Shown one piece after another: positions 16,787 through 25,695 of a stretch of 56,957 nt of DNA. Position numbers and translations under genes: made by a program. A model generated the notes under the pieces. The model ran no database searches. It was not told the DNA's origin and saw nothing but the letters and a program-made list of their open reading frames with translations. The DNA comes from JANLTP01 sp031363055 (lineage in GTDB: Bacteria > Pseudomonadota > Gammaproteobacteria > Burkholderiales > Burkholderiaceae_E): contig JANLTP010000169.1 in assembly GCA_031363055.1 (NCBI GenBank), positions 1-56,957 of the forward strand. Reading direction: 5' to 3'. Positions within the stretch are counted from its first letter, which is position 1, and each line of letters opens with the position of its first letter.

Positions 16787-18351
16787 ACGCGCACGACGCT
16801 GCTGTGTAAATCGAGGATGCGCTTGACGATGGCCAAGCCCAGGCCCGAGTTGGCCTCCGGACCAATCGCCTCGATTTCATCGGTCCGCCAATAGCGCTCG
16901 AAAATATGCGGCAGATGCTCGATCGCGATACCGGTGCCGGTGTCGCTGACGCTGATCTGAATCAACGGTCCCTGGGCTTGAAGCGCGAGGCTGACTTCGC
17001 CGCCCGAAGGCGTGTACCGCAGGGCGTTATCAATCAGATTCTGCAGCACTCGCTCGATCAGGGCAATATCGGCCGAGACGCGGGTTTTCAAGTGGCTACC
17101 GGCGCTCAGGTTCAGGACTATCCCGCGTTGCTGCGCGCTGAGTTGGTAGTTTTGAAGTACATCCTGCAATAGCTCTGCCAGGCAAAATACTTCGTATTTC
17201 GGTTCGACTCGACCGGCATCGAGCTTTGATAGTTCGAACAAATCGCTGATACGACGCCCTAACAGCGCAACATGTCGAAGCGCGGTTTTCAGATGTTGTG
17301 CCCGAACGGCATGATCGATTTGCTCACCCCGTACGAGCACCGTCTCCATATAGCCCTGAATGCTCGATAAGGGCGTGCGCAAATCATGCGATATGTTGCT
17401 CAGCAGTTCCCGCCGCTGGCTATCGCTGTCTTCGAGACGTTTGAATTGATCGGCAATTCGTTGTTGCATCGCTCGCACAGCGGCCCGCAAGATCGAGATT
17501 TCGTCGCCCGATTCCGCCACGCCCGAATCGCTGGTATCGCCGCGAAAATCCCGCAGTTCGCCGGTCAGTTCTCGAAGTGGTCGAGTAAGCTTTCGCAATG
17601 CGATCAGCATGACTGTCATCGCCAGCAGCGTAGCCAGGATCAAGCCAATCACGACCTCCCGCAAGGTATTGGAGTTCGCCAGCGTCGCCGTGACACTTTG
17701 CTGCTGCTGACCATTCAATACGATATACAGATAGCCGGTCGGTGCGTGGCTGGCGCCAACCAGGGCCAGCGACACAATATTCGGGCTGCTGCCGGGCCGT
17801 GGATCGTCGCCAAAAATTGGCAATCGCAAATCGGCCGATCCGGATGATCCGGCCGACTCCGCCGATTCGACCGCAAGCAAACGCCTGACTTTGGCCAGAT
17901 CGACTCGCTGCCCCACCGGGTCAGGGCCGCCGGCCAGATCGAGCGCGTGCGCCAGAACTTTTCCGCCGGCGTCCAGCAGATAAACCTCGACTGACGGATT
18001 GATCATCATCACGTGCAAGGCCAGCTCTTTCATGGCTGCTCCGTCGGGCTGGCCGCTGCCGTCGAGCAAGCGAGTCGGCTGATGCTCAATGATGTAGCGC
18101 GCCAGTCCCAGATTCATGCGCTGGCTACTCTCGAGCGCCGATTGCGCACTGTAGTGGCGTAACAGTGCGAGCATGACCGCACATAACAACAACAGCATTG
18201 GAAGTATTACCAGGGCGGCGCGTATATGCAGCGGTTGCCAACTCGATCCGGCGTCGCGAATAGGTCGGTTCTGAGCGTATGCGGTCGCTTGATCGTACTG
18301 AGCCTGCGCGTCCAACAAGACCCGCGCCTGATTTAGATCCCGAGGGATCAT
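16729..18351 (-). CDS. Sensor histidine kinase
   Basis: This 540-residue membrane kinase has TM1 near residues 46-66 (AALVILPMLLLLCAVMLALL), a periplasmic sensor of about 170 residues containing a low-complexity S-A-E-S-A-G-S-S-G-S stretch, TM2 near 235-255 (VIGLILATLLAMTVMLIAL), a HAMP-like linker, an H-box with phosphoacceptor His in N-I-S-H-D-L-R-T-P-L, N-box L-I-D-N-A-L-R-Y-T, G1 S-D-T-G-T-G-I and G2 G-L-G-L-A-I-V-K-R. It overlaps the stop of the upstream response regulator as ATGA, so the two form one unit. The signal is unknown. Confidence 0.92.
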   Translation of the reverse strand: MIPRDLNQARVLLDAQAQYDQATAYAQNRPIRDAGSSWQPLHIRAALVILPMLLLLCAVMLALLRHYSAQSALESSQRMNLGLARYIIEHQPTRLLDGSGQPDGAAMKELALHVMMINPSVEVYLLDAGGKVLAHALDLAGGPDPVGQRVDLAKVRRLLAVESAESAGSSGSADLRLPIFGDDPRPGSSPNIVSLALVGASHAPTGYLYIVLNGQQQQSVTATLANSNTLREVVIGLILATLLAMTVMLIALRKLTRPLRELTGELRDFRGDTSDSGVAESGDEISILRAAVRAMQQRIADQFKRLEDSDSQRRELLSNISHDLRTPLSSIQGYMETVLVRGEQIDHAVRAQHLKTALRHVALLGRRISDLFELSKLDAGRVEPKYEVFCLAELLQDVLQNYQLSAQQRGIVLNLSAGSHLKTRVSADIALIERVLQNLIDNALRYTPSGGEVSLALQAQGPLIQISVSDTGTGIAIEHLPHIFERYWRTDEIEAIGPEANSGLGLAIVKRILDLHSSVVRVQSELSRGTRIEFGLLRAV

Positions 18352-19139
18352 GGGCAGAACTCAAACCGATAACCGACGCCCCACACGGTATGGATGAATT
18401 GCGGTTCGGCGCGGTCGTCGCCCAACTTGCTACGCAGCCGATTAATGTGGCTATTCACCGTGTGGTCATAGCCATCATGTCCATAACCCCAGACATCGGC
18501 CAGCAAGTCGCTGCGCGTGAAAACGCGCCCTGGGTGCTGCATGAAATGCCAGAGCAGGTCGAACTCACGTGGCGTCAGCAATAACTCTTCGCCGTCCAGA
18601 CGCACTCGGCGTTCACTGCGATTAACTGTGAGCGAACCTTGCTTGGCAATTTCTGATTGCATGCCGAGGTTCGTCGATGTTTCGATTGCGCTGTAGTCGC
18701 AACGGCGCAGCAGAGCCTTGATGCGGGCCTGCAGTTCCAGCACGCTGAACGGTTTGGTCAGGTAGTCGTCGGCGCCCAATTCAAGTCCGAGCACGCGATC
18801 CAGTTCGCCGCTGCGCGCAGTCAACATGAGAATCGGCATATAGGTGCCCTGCGTACGCAGTTCGCGGCATATGTCGAGGCCGTTGAGACCCGGCAGGCGC
18901 AGATCCAGTACGATCGCATCCCAGCCACCGTTGAGTGCGAGCGCCAGACCTTCGCGGCCTTCATGCGCACGGGTCACTTGCGCGGGCAAGTCTGTCAAAT
19001 GCATGGCGATCAGTTCGGCAATATCCCGGTCGTCCTCGATCACCAAAATACGGCGAATCGGGCGCGCTCGGGTTGCACCAGCGGGCGTGATACTCACCGG
19101 CTTTGATGCATTAGGGGACTGCATTGCTGCGTCAACCAT
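18348..19139 (-). CDS. OmpR-family response regulator
   Basis: A 263-residue regulator. The receiver domain has acidic pair E-D-D, phosphoacceptor Asp in V-L-D-L-R-L-P-G and conserved Lys in T-K-P-F. The C-terminal winged helix carries T-P-R-E-F-D-L-L and the recognition region H-T-V-N-S-H-I-N-R-L-R-S-K-L, ending W-G-V-G-Y-R-F-E. The N-terminus (about 28 residues before the receiver) is longer than usual; ATG 19124 is an alternative start. Cognate of the overlapping kinase downstream. Confidence 0.93.
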   Translation of the reverse strand: MVDAAMQSPNASKPVSITPAGATRARPIRRILVIEDDRDIAELIAMHLTDLPAQVTRAHEGREGLALALNGGWDAIVLDLRLPGLNGLDICRELRTQGTYMPILMLTARSGELDRVLGLELGADDYLTKPFSVLELQARIKALLRRCDYSAIETSTNLGMQSEIAKQGSLTVNRSERRVRLDGEELLLTPREFDLLWHFMQHPGRVFTRSDLLADVWGYGHDGYDHTVNSHINRLRSKLGDDRAEPQFIHTVWGVGYRFEFCP

Positions 19140-19501
19140 GGGTCGGTGAAGGACTATTCAGATCGGTCAAGTCGAGCCAATCAAAGCAAATTACATAGAA
19201 CAAAGCAGGGCGACGCACGAACAGTCCAGGTCAGCCAGTCGAGGGCTGTTACGCGAACGAATTCCTGAGTCGAGATCCGGACGAACTACTTACTTGCAGC
19301 CCCAGTTTACGTTGCCGATGATATTGCCACCAGACGATCAAGCAGTCATCACGGCAAGGTCTCAGATTTCGGTGTGCAGCAGAGAGTGGATAACAAACAG
19401 TTAGCAATTCGTGATCTTTTGGTGAAGAGTTGGATGGGCATATCGGATTGAATCGAGTCAACGAAATTTAAATCCGGATCTAAATCGGGACCGTTGACGC
19501 A
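19140..19501. other. Intergenic region between the two-component system and GT2 gene
   Basis: 362 bp between divergent genes, lower in GC than its flanks and presumably carrying both promoters. I see no convincing -35/-10 pair, hairpin or small gene. Confidence 0.5.
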
Positions 19502-20362
19502 ATGAAGCATCCGTTTAGTCTTGATCCCCTGCAATGCGATGCCGTCGTGGATACGATTGCGCAACCGGGCGGCATGCCAATGCGCGATGAACCTCTGGTT
19601 GTGAGCGCGATTATTCCTGCGCGCAATGAAGTCTTGTGCATATCGGCAGTGGTAGCTGGCCTGCTGAAGTTACACACATCGGACGGGCGTGCGTTGATCG
19701 ACGAAGTCGTGGTGGTCGATAACGGTTCGAACGACGGAACCGGGCAGGCGGCGATTTCGGCTGGAGCGCGCGTTGTTCAAGTTGAGCAACCGGGCTATGG
19801 GCTCGCCTGCTGGGAGGGCGCTCGGGCGAGTCGAGGTCAATTGCTCCTGTTTGTCGATGGTGATGGTGCCGCCGACCCGAAAGATGCAATCGCATTACTG
19901 GACGCGATGACAAGCGGCGCGCAATTGGTTATTGGCGTGCGCGCTCAACCGGATATCGGCGCGATGACGTTGACACAGCGTTTTGGCAACCGGCTGGCCT
20001 GCGCACTCATGCGATGGGTTTGGCAAATGCCAGCGCTCGATCTTGGACCTTATCGCGCCATTCGTCGCAATGCCTTCGATTCGCTCGATATGCAGGACCG
20101 CAAGTTTGGTTGGACAGTCGAAATGCAGGTGCGCGCGCACCTGCTCGGTTTGCGTGTGTCGCAAGTGCCGGTTGCCTGGCGTCAACGTAGTGCCGGGCAG
20201 TCGAAAATCAGTGGCACCTTGACGGGTGTGCTGGGCGCCGGAATCGGCATTCTCGGCATGATCGCCCAGTTGTATTGGCGCGAACGACAACGGGTCTCGC
20301 GCAGCGTCAATGCGGCTCAAGTCCAATCGGCTCAGGTCCGTGCGGCGCAGTTCAAGCATTGA
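19502..20362 (+). CDS. GT2 glycosyltransferase, dolichyl/polyprenyl-phosphate mannosyltransferase-like
   Basis: A 286-residue GT-A-fold transferase. Visible are S-A-I-I-P-A-R-N-E, V-V-D-N-G-S-N-D-G-T and D-G-D-G-A-A-D (DxD-type metal site), then G-P-Y-R-A-I-R-R and W-T-V-E-M-Q. Such enzymes transfer a sugar from a nucleotide donor to a lipid phosphate at the inner membrane. The C-terminus has one hydrophobic helix (TGVLGAGIGILGMIAQLYW) and ends in a 15-bp-repeat-encoded tail A-A-Q-V-Q, S-A-Q-V-R, A-A-Q-F-K. ATG 19574 is an alternative start. The GT-C-type protein downstream could use its lipid-linked product. Confidence 0.85.
   Translation: MKHPFSLDPLQCDAVVDTIAQPGGMPMRDEPLVVSAIIPARNEVLCISAVVAGLLKLHTSDGRALIDEVVVVDNGSNDGTGQAAISAGARVVQVEQPGYGLACWEGARASRGQLLLFVDGDGAADPKDAIALLDAMTSGAQLVIGVRAQPDIGAMTLTQRFGNRLACALMRWVWQMPALDLGPYRAIRRNAFDSLDMQDRKFGWTVEMQVRAHLLGLRVSQVPVAWRQRSAGQSKISGTLTGVLGAGIGILGMIAQLYWRERQRVSRSVNAAQVQSAQVRAAQFKH
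20312..20356. repeat. 15-bp tandem repeat at the 3' end of the GT2 gene
   Basis: Units 20312-20326, 20327-20341 and 20342-20356 each follow the pattern KCGGCKCARKTCMRK and encode the repeated pentapeptide [AS]-A-Q-[VF]-x at the protein's C-terminus, just before the stop. Confidence 0.8.
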
Positions 20363-20401
20363 GGGACTTTCCTTTTCATTTTTACAAAGGCAGGAGATTT
20401 T

Positions 20402-20701
20402 ATGAATCGAAGTATTCGCGCAAACGTTTTCACAGTAGCGGCGGTCGCTCTGATCGCAGGTGCGGTCCATGCCTCTGGCTCCGACGGCGCCAGCGGCCCC
20501 GAAACTAGCGACGCCGCAGCGTACAACACGGGCAAGGGCGTCTTCGCCCGTCGACTGGCTTGTAGCGGTTGCAAGATGGCTGGCAAGAAACTCGATGCCG
20601 CCGAAGCGCGCGCGCTATTGGCTGAGAAAGGCAATTTGGGGCTCAGTGCTGACGAGTCGCAGGCGCTGGCGGTGTATTTGCAGCGCCGTTTCAAGTTGTG
20701 A
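20402..20701 (+). CDS. Small periplasmic cytochrome c-like protein with CXXCK
   Basis: A 99-residue secreted protein: signal peptide VFTVAAVALIAGAVHAS, then G-K-x-V-F-A-R-R-L-A-C-S-G-C-K-M-A-G and a C-terminal helix D-E-S-Q-A-L-A-V-Y-L-Q-R-R-F. The layout is that of a small class I cytochrome c, except that the heme-binding C-x-x-C is followed by Lys, not His. A Lys-ligated heme (as known in NrfA's C-x-x-C-K) or a non-heme metal/thiol site are possible; no distal Met is obvious apart from K-M immediately after. AGGAG precedes the ATG. It sits directly upstream of an outer-membrane protein gene (25 bp). Confidence 0.7.
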   Translation: MNRSIRANVFTVAAVALIAGAVHASGSDGASGPETSDAAAYNTGKGVFARRLACSGCKMAGKKLDAAEARALLAEKGNLGLSADESQALAVYLQRRFKL

Positions 20702-20726
20702 CCCCATTTTTCCGGAAGCTGAGACG

Positions 20727-21587
20727 ATGAAAAAAAATCCGTTGATTCGAACGTTGTTAACCGGCCTGGCGCTGACGCTGCCAACGATAGCCTCTGCAGA
20801 AGGCGATTCGCCGTGGCTGCCTATTCCGGGTCAATTCACCCTGGGCGTCAGCCAAACTGAACAGAGTGGTAATGCCGCCTATATCGGCAGTGACAAGGTG
20901 CCCCTATCGATGATTACGGGTGGCGGCGCTTCAAGCTACAAACGTTCTACAACCAGCGTTCGCCTGGGTTACGGTATCAGCGACGCCTTGGCCCTCGATG
21001 CAAGTATTGCCTACGGAAATGTCAAGGTTGGCGCAGCCGACAGCAGTAGCGGCCTGACCGACAGCGTTGTCGGCTTGAATTATCGGGTGCTTGACGAGTT
21101 CGAGCAGCCCGGGTTGCCGAGCTTGACCGTGCGAGCGGCTGCGATTATTGCTGGCAACTACGATGGCGCGCGACTGGCAGCGCTCGGCAATGCAAAGAGC
21201 GGCCTGGAATTCGCCGTGATTCTCGGCAAACAGGTAACGACCGCGCTAGCCTTCTGGGGCGAAATCGGTATTCAGAATCGTTCCGGCGCCGTACCGACTG
21301 CGTCGTTTTTCGAGATCAATGCGCGTTATCGTTTTGCGCCAGAATGGAGCGCCAGCCTGGGCTTTACTGACAAGAAATACGGCGGTAGTCTCGATATCGG
21401 TGGCGCCGGTTTTTCGCCGGCGCGCTTCCAGGAGGTGCGTGCGGAACGCAGTCTTGCCAAACTCAGCATCGGTTATGCCATCGCTGGCAACCAGAGCATC
21501 GCATTGAACTACGCACAGTTGGTCAGCGGGCGCAACACGGTCAAGGATGATCAGATTATCGGTCTTGCCTATACCTACGCGTTTTAG
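20727..21587 (+). CDS. Outer-membrane beta-barrel protein (porin/transporter-like)
   Basis: A 286-residue secreted protein: signal peptide NPLIRTLLTGLALTLPTIASA followed by alternating hydrophobic/polar strands and a C-terminal strand ending A-Y-T-Y-A-F with terminal Phe, the BAM recognition pattern. Family not recognised beyond the barrel pattern. The frame is open upstream to 20460 out of phase with the cytochrome-like gene, but ATG 20727 gives the signal peptide. Probably cotranscribed with the preceding small protein. Confidence 0.75.
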   Translation: MKKNPLIRTLLTGLALTLPTIASAEGDSPWLPIPGQFTLGVSQTEQSGNAAYIGSDKVPLSMITGGGASSYKRSTTSVRLGYGISDALALDASIAYGNVKVGAADSSSGLTDSVVGLNYRVLDEFEQPGLPSLTVRAAAIIAGNYDGARLAALGNAKSGLEFAVILGKQVTTALAFWGEIGIQNRSGAVPTASFFEINARYRFAPEWSASLGFTDKKYGGSLDIGGAGFSPARFQEVRAERSLAKLSIGYAIAGNQSIALNYAQLVSGRNTVKDDQIIGLAYTYAF

Positions 21588-21615
21588 CGATTACCTGCGC
21601 GTATTTGCAGTTCGC

Positions 21616-23058
21616 ATGATGCAGGCCGATCGCACCCTGCAAGGGCGGGCGATCGGCCTGGCGTTGCTAGCCATTGCCAATGCACTCTTGCTCGTCTGGG
21701 GAAGCGAGTCGAGCGCGACTGATAGCGCTGCGCGCCAGTTGATCGCCGTGTTGCTGGCTAATGCGCTGGGTGCAATTGCTTTGCTTTGGATCGGCCTGGA
21801 TCAGCAATTCGATCAAACGCCGGGCTGGTTCACTTTCGGCGTGGCTTTGTTGCTTCGCTTGATCGCGACTCAGGCCTCACCATTGCTGGAAGACGACCAC
21901 TATCGATATCTGTGGGACGGTTTTCGAACGGCGACTGCCTTCGATCCCTATCGCTTGCCGCCATCTGCCTTTTTTGGTGATGAGCACTTGTCGCAACGTT
22001 GGCAGGATATTCTGAGTGGCATCAACAATCCGGATATCACCACCATTTACGGACCCGTGCTGCAAGGCGTGTTCGCGTTGGCCTACTGGGTTTCCCCTGG
22101 CCGGTTAGGGGCGATCCAAGGCTTGTTGCTGATCATTGATCTGGCGGTTCTATGCTTGCTCACAAGGCTGGGCACAAATCCGCGCAGCTTGCTCATCTAT
22201 GCCGTGCACCCGCTGATTTTGAAAGAAGCCATGGCCAGTGCGCATCCGGACGGATTGCTTGCCCTGTTTCTGCTGCTCGCGCTTTTTGCGTGGCAACAGC
22301 GACGGCCGTTCTCGATGGGAATATTGGTGGCGCTGGCGATCGCCACCAAGGTGGCCGCGTTAGTGGTGGTTCCTCTGTTGCTGCTGAATCCTTCGGCGCA
22401 GCGGTCGGCTTTGGCCTGGGCAACGCGGCTCGGATTGGGAGGCTTGCTGACTTTGGTGGCGCTCTATTTACCGTTCTGGTTCAACGGTGGCACCGATGCC
22501 AGTGCGTTGGCTACCTTTGGCAGTCAGTGGCGCTTCAACCCGCTGCTGTATCGGGTGCTCGAGGAGATGCTCAGGGAGGTGCCGATCCCATCAGGTGCCC
22601 GGCTGGCCGCTGCTTGCCTGTTAGCGCTGGGCGTCGGTATGGTTACCTGGCAGTGGGGTCGAAAGCTGGCGGGCCAGCGGGGCGTCAATGCGCCGGCACA
22701 GAGTACTCCGGCGCTGGCTTCACCGCTATGTCTGCCGCCGTTGGCAGTACCATTAGCTCTGCTAATTCTGTTGGCGCCAGTGGTCAATCCCTGGTACTGG
22801 ATGTGGGCGCTGGCGCTATCACTGCGAACCGGCCCTTATTGGGTCGCGGCAGCCGGCGCGGCTAGCGTATTGTCCTATTTGAACAGCACGGTTCTGTCCG
22901 AGGCTTCGTTGCTTTCGCCCGCTGCGTTGATGACGCCCTATGCGGTGACGATGCCCATAGCACTACTACAGTTATCAGCCTTCGGAGTCAGTTGGCTGGT
23001 CATCCGATGGATTGGACGAGTTCGCGCGCAGACTTCGGTAATGCCAGTCCTCCAGTAA
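21616..23058 (+). CDS. GT-C-type integral membrane glycosyltransferase-like protein
   Basis: About 480 residues with ten or more hydrophobic helices. The first loop after the N-terminal helices has the acidic motif E-D-D-H-Y-R-Y-L-W-D-G followed by F-D-P-Y-R-L-P-P, typical of GT-C polyprenol-phosphate-mannose-dependent transferases (GT87 and relatives), and W-Y-W-M-W-A occurs near the C-terminus. It would use a lipid-linked sugar, consistent with the GT2 enzyme upstream. The start ATG 21616 (or 21619) is preferred over 21547, which overlaps the porin-like gene by 41 bp. Confidence 0.75.
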   Translation: MMQADRTLQGRAIGLALLAIANALLLVWGSESSATDSAARQLIAVLLANALGAIALLWIGLDQQFDQTPGWFTFGVALLLRLIATQASPLLEDDHYRYLWDGFRTATAFDPYRLPPSAFFGDEHLSQRWQDILSGINNPDITTIYGPVLQGVFALAYWVSPGRLGAIQGLLLIIDLAVLCLLTRLGTNPRSLLIYAVHPLILKEAMASAHPDGLLALFLLLALFAWQQRRPFSMGILVALAIATKVAALVVVPLLLLNPSAQRSALAWATRLGLGGLLTLVALYLPFWFNGGTDASALATFGSQWRFNPLLYRVLEEMLREVPIPSGARLAAACLLALGVGMVTWQWGRKLAGQRGVNAPAQSTPALASPLCLPPLAVPLALLILLAPVVNPWYWMWALALSLRTGPYWVAAAGAASVLSYLNSTVLSEASLLSPAALMTPYAVTMPIALLQLSAFGVSWLVIRWIGRVRAQTSVMPVLQ

Positions 23059-23142
23059 GCAATTAGGCCCGTCAGCGACCCACTTTACTCGGCCTACGAA
23101 AACGTTCGTCGGACCTATAAATCCTTAACAAGGAGCTACCCT

Positions 23143-23595
23143 TTGAGCAGACTATCGAGCCTTATCTTCGTATCGTTGCTGGCCTGGGCGTCCCTCGCCG
23201 GCGCCGCAGATGGTTTGGTTATGAGCAAGAGTAGCTATTCTCCCAAGGAGACGATGGATCGATTCGAAGACACCGCCAAGAAGCGCGGTTTGAACATTTT
23301 TGCGCGAATCGATCACGCGGCGGGTGCCGCCAAGGTGGGCAAAACGCTACGCGCAACTGAGTTGCTGATATTTGGAAATCCGCAAGGAGGTACGCCCCTG
23401 ATGGAATGCGCCCAAAGTGCCGGTATTGATCTGCCGCTGAAGGCGCTGGTCTGGGAAGATGCACAAGGTCAGGTCTGGCTCGGCTATAACGATCTGGCCT
23501 ATTTGGCGCAACGGCATGGCGCCGTGCAATGTCCGGCCGTCGGCGGATTAAGCAAGGCACTGGCCGGGCTCGCCGAGGCGGCATTGGCACGCTGA
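23143..23595 (+). CDS. Secreted DUF302 family protein
   Basis: A 150-residue protein: signal peptide SLIFVSLLAWASLAGA, then the DUF302 pattern with K-E-T-M-D-R-F, I-F-A-R-I-D-H-A-x-x-A, T-E-L-L-I-F-G-N-P-x-x-G-T-P-L-M and the final W-L-G-Y-N-D. The family's function is not established. The start is TTG 23143 with AAGGAG upstream at good spacing. It is the last gene of this stretch before a 164-bp spacer. Confidence 0.88.
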   Translation: MSRLSSLIFVSLLAWASLAGAADGLVMSKSSYSPKETMDRFEDTAKKRGLNIFARIDHAAGAAKVGKTLRATELLIFGNPQGGTPLMECAQSAGIDLPLKALVWEDAQGQVWLGYNDLAYLAQRHGAVQCPAVGGLSKALAGLAEAALAR

Positions 23596-23759
23596 CCCGA
23601 CCGCGCGGGACCGCACGGTCGCATGAGGCTAGGCCGCTCTGGCAGTTATTCGCTCGCGAACCTTCATTCGCTGCCGGAATGGCGACGGCTCGATTTCGAT
23701 ATACTGAGATCGAGCCGACTGCTTTTGCTGGCCCGCTTTCCCCATCAAAGGAATCCCGA

Positions 23760-24731
23760 ATGATTGCCCGCGTTGTACTGTCTGTTCTATTTTTGTTCGC
23801 GCTGTTCTCACCTGCTCATGCGCAGCAAAAGCGGATCGCCGTGACCATGATCGTCGAGGTGCCACAACTGCTCGACGTCAAGCGCGGCTTGGTCGAAGAA
23901 CTCGGCCGCCTCGGGCTTACCGAAGGAAAAAATCTGCTGATCGATTATTCGCACGCGGCCGGCAGTTTTCCAACTCAGCAACAGATCGCCAAAAAAATCG
24001 TCGGTGACAAGCCCGATCTGATCGTGCCGATCACGACGCCGTCGGCGATCGTTTTGGCTCAGGCGGCCAAGGACTCGAGCATACCGATCGTCTTTTCAAC
24101 TGTCACCGACCCGTTGCGCGCAAAAGTAGTCAATACGCTGAAGAGCCCCGGTGGCATGATCACCGGTGTATCAGATCTGGCGCCAATCGACTTGCATCTG
24201 AAGCTGATGAAAGAAATGGTGCCTGGTGCCAAAAGGCTAGGCGTTCTGATGAACCCGTCCTTGCCCAATACCCAGACCTATCTCGAGACACTGAAGGAGC
24301 TTGCGCCGGCTGCCGGTCTCACGATCATCGAGTCACCGGCGCCGCAGACCACCAACGTCATGGCGGCTGCGCTGAACCTGGTCGGCAAGGTCGATATGAT
24401 CTACATTCCTAACGACACCACGGTTTACGCTGCACTCGAGTCCGCGATCAAGGTCGCCACCGAAAATAAACTGCCGCTCTTTTGCGGCGAGACGCGCTCG
24501 GTGGAGCGAGGCTGCGCAGCATCGATCAGCTTCGACTACTACGACGTCGGTGTGGCCACCGCGCAAATGGTCAAGAAGGTACTCGATGGCGCCAAACCGG
24601 GCGATCTCGACGTCAATGTGCTGAAAGACAGCTACACGACCTTCCAGCTTTGGATCAACAGCAAGACCGCATCGGCCATGGGTTTGGTCATCAGCGATGA
24701 GATGCGTAAACGTGCATCCAAGGTGTTCTGA
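23760..24731 (+). CDS. ABC transporter substrate-binding protein (TrpX-like)
   Basis: A 323-residue periplasmic binding protein of the ABC-sub-bind family (PF04392-type): signal peptide LSVLFLFALFSPAHAQQ, then V-T-M-I-V-E, G-L-T-E-G-K-N-L-L-I-D-Y, I-V-F-S-T-V-T-D-P, and C-terminal F-D-Y-Y-D-V-G. In characterised relatives the ligands are aromatic amino acids or related small molecules, but the ligand here cannot be read from sequence. ATG 23760 follows AAAGGAATC. Upstream open frame to 23529 is not used. It heads the operon that leads into the two selenoprotein genes. Confidence 0.88.
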   Translation: MIARVVLSVLFLFALFSPAHAQQKRIAVTMIVEVPQLLDVKRGLVEELGRLGLTEGKNLLIDYSHAAGSFPTQQQIAKKIVGDKPDLIVPITTPSAIVLAQAAKDSSIPIVFSTVTDPLRAKVVNTLKSPGGMITGVSDLAPIDLHLKLMKEMVPGAKRLGVLMNPSLPNTQTYLETLKELAPAAGLTIIESPAPQTTNVMAAALNLVGKVDMIYIPNDTTVYAALESAIKVATENKLPLFCGETRSVERGCAASISFDYYDVGVATAQMVKKVLDGAKPGDLDVNVLKDSYTTFQLWINSKTASAMGLVISDEMRKRASKVF

Positions 24732-24785
24732 GCTTAGCCCGTACCTTCCTGATCCTGACGCTCGCCTGATTCTGAGGCCCTCTTG

Positions 24786-25676
24786 ATGTCGCTGGTCGCC
24801 TTTCTAGGCGCGATCGAGACCGGCCTGATATTTGGCCTGGTCGCGCTTGGCGTCTTTTTGTCGTTCCGGGTTTTGGACTTCCCCGATCTGACCGTCGACG
24901 GCAGCTTTGCGCTGGGCGCTGCCGTATCGGCGGTACTGATCGTCAAGGGCTGGAACCCGTGGCTGGCAACGTCGATCGCGGCCGGCGCCGGCAGTTGCGC
25001 GGGATTGATTACGGCCAGCTTGAATGTGCGACTGAAGGTACTCAACCTGTTGGCCAGCATCTTGACGATGATCGCGCTTTATTCGGTGAACATTCGGATC
25101 ATGAGTGGTCCGACGGTTCCGCTGTTGGGGCAGAAAACAGTGCTGACGCAATTCGAGCATCTCGGCGTTCCGAATCCCTGGTTGGCGCCCCTGTTTTTTC
25201 TGCTGCTCGCTCTGCTGGTGTGGGCCGTGTTCACCTGGTTCTTGCATTCGGAGATCGGCCTGGCGATGCGCGCGACCGGCGCCAACTCACTGATGGCGCG
25301 CGCCAATGGCGTGCGCACCAGCCGTTTGATTCTCGTCGGCCTGGCCATCAGTAACGGCCTGGCAGCGCTCGGCGGCTCGATGCTGGCGCAGTTGCAGGGC
25401 GCGGCCGATGTAACTATGGGCATCGGCACTATTGTGATCGGTCTGGCCGCCGTCATCGGCGGTTCGGCTCTGGTCCCCGCGCGCAGCCTGGTCGGCATCA
25501 CGCTGGCCTGCATCTTCGGGTCGATCGTTTACCACGTGATCGTCGCGCTCGCCCTGAACGCGACGTCAATTGGGCTGACCGCGTCGGATGTCAACATCGT
25601 GACCTCGGCGCTGGTCTGTCTTGCATTGACGGTGTCGGGCAAGAGCAGTCTGTCCGGGCGCGTGAGGCCGGCATGA
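24786..25676 (+). CDS. ABC transporter permease (TrpY-like)
   Basis: A 296-residue permease with eight to ten hydrophobic helices; N-terminus G-L-I-F-G-L-V-A-L-G-V-F-L-S-F and L-D-F-P-D-L-T-V-D-G-S-F match permeases paired with PF04392-type binding proteins. The stop TGA at 25674 overlaps an ATG (25673), but that ATG leads only to a six-codon reading frame created by a 17-bp duplication; the ATPase starts 17 bp further on. Confidence 0.9.
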   Translation: MSLVAFLGAIETGLIFGLVALGVFLSFRVLDFPDLTVDGSFALGAAVSAVLIVKGWNPWLATSIAAGAGSCAGLITASLNVRLKVLNLLASILTMIALYSVNIRIMSGPTVPLLGQKTVLTQFEHLGVPNPWLAPLFFLLLALLVWAVFTWFLHSEIGLAMRATGANSLMARANGVRTSRLILVGLAISNGLAALGGSMLAQLQGAADVTMGIGTIVIGLAAVIGGSALVPARSLVGITLACIFGSIVYHVIVALALNATSIGLTASDVNIVTSALVCLALTVSGKSSLSGRVRPA

Positions 25677-25695
25677 TCGTGAGGCCGACATGATC
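25662..25695. repeat. 17-bp tandem duplication at the permease/ATPase junction
   Basis: Copies 25662-25678 and 25679-25695 differ at one base and each contains an ATGA. In copy 1 the ATG overlaps the permease stop; translation from it gives M-I-V-R-P-T and stops at 25691-25693, overlapping the true ATPase ATG at 25690. A single copy would have placed the ATPase start directly on the permease stop. Confidence 0.85.
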
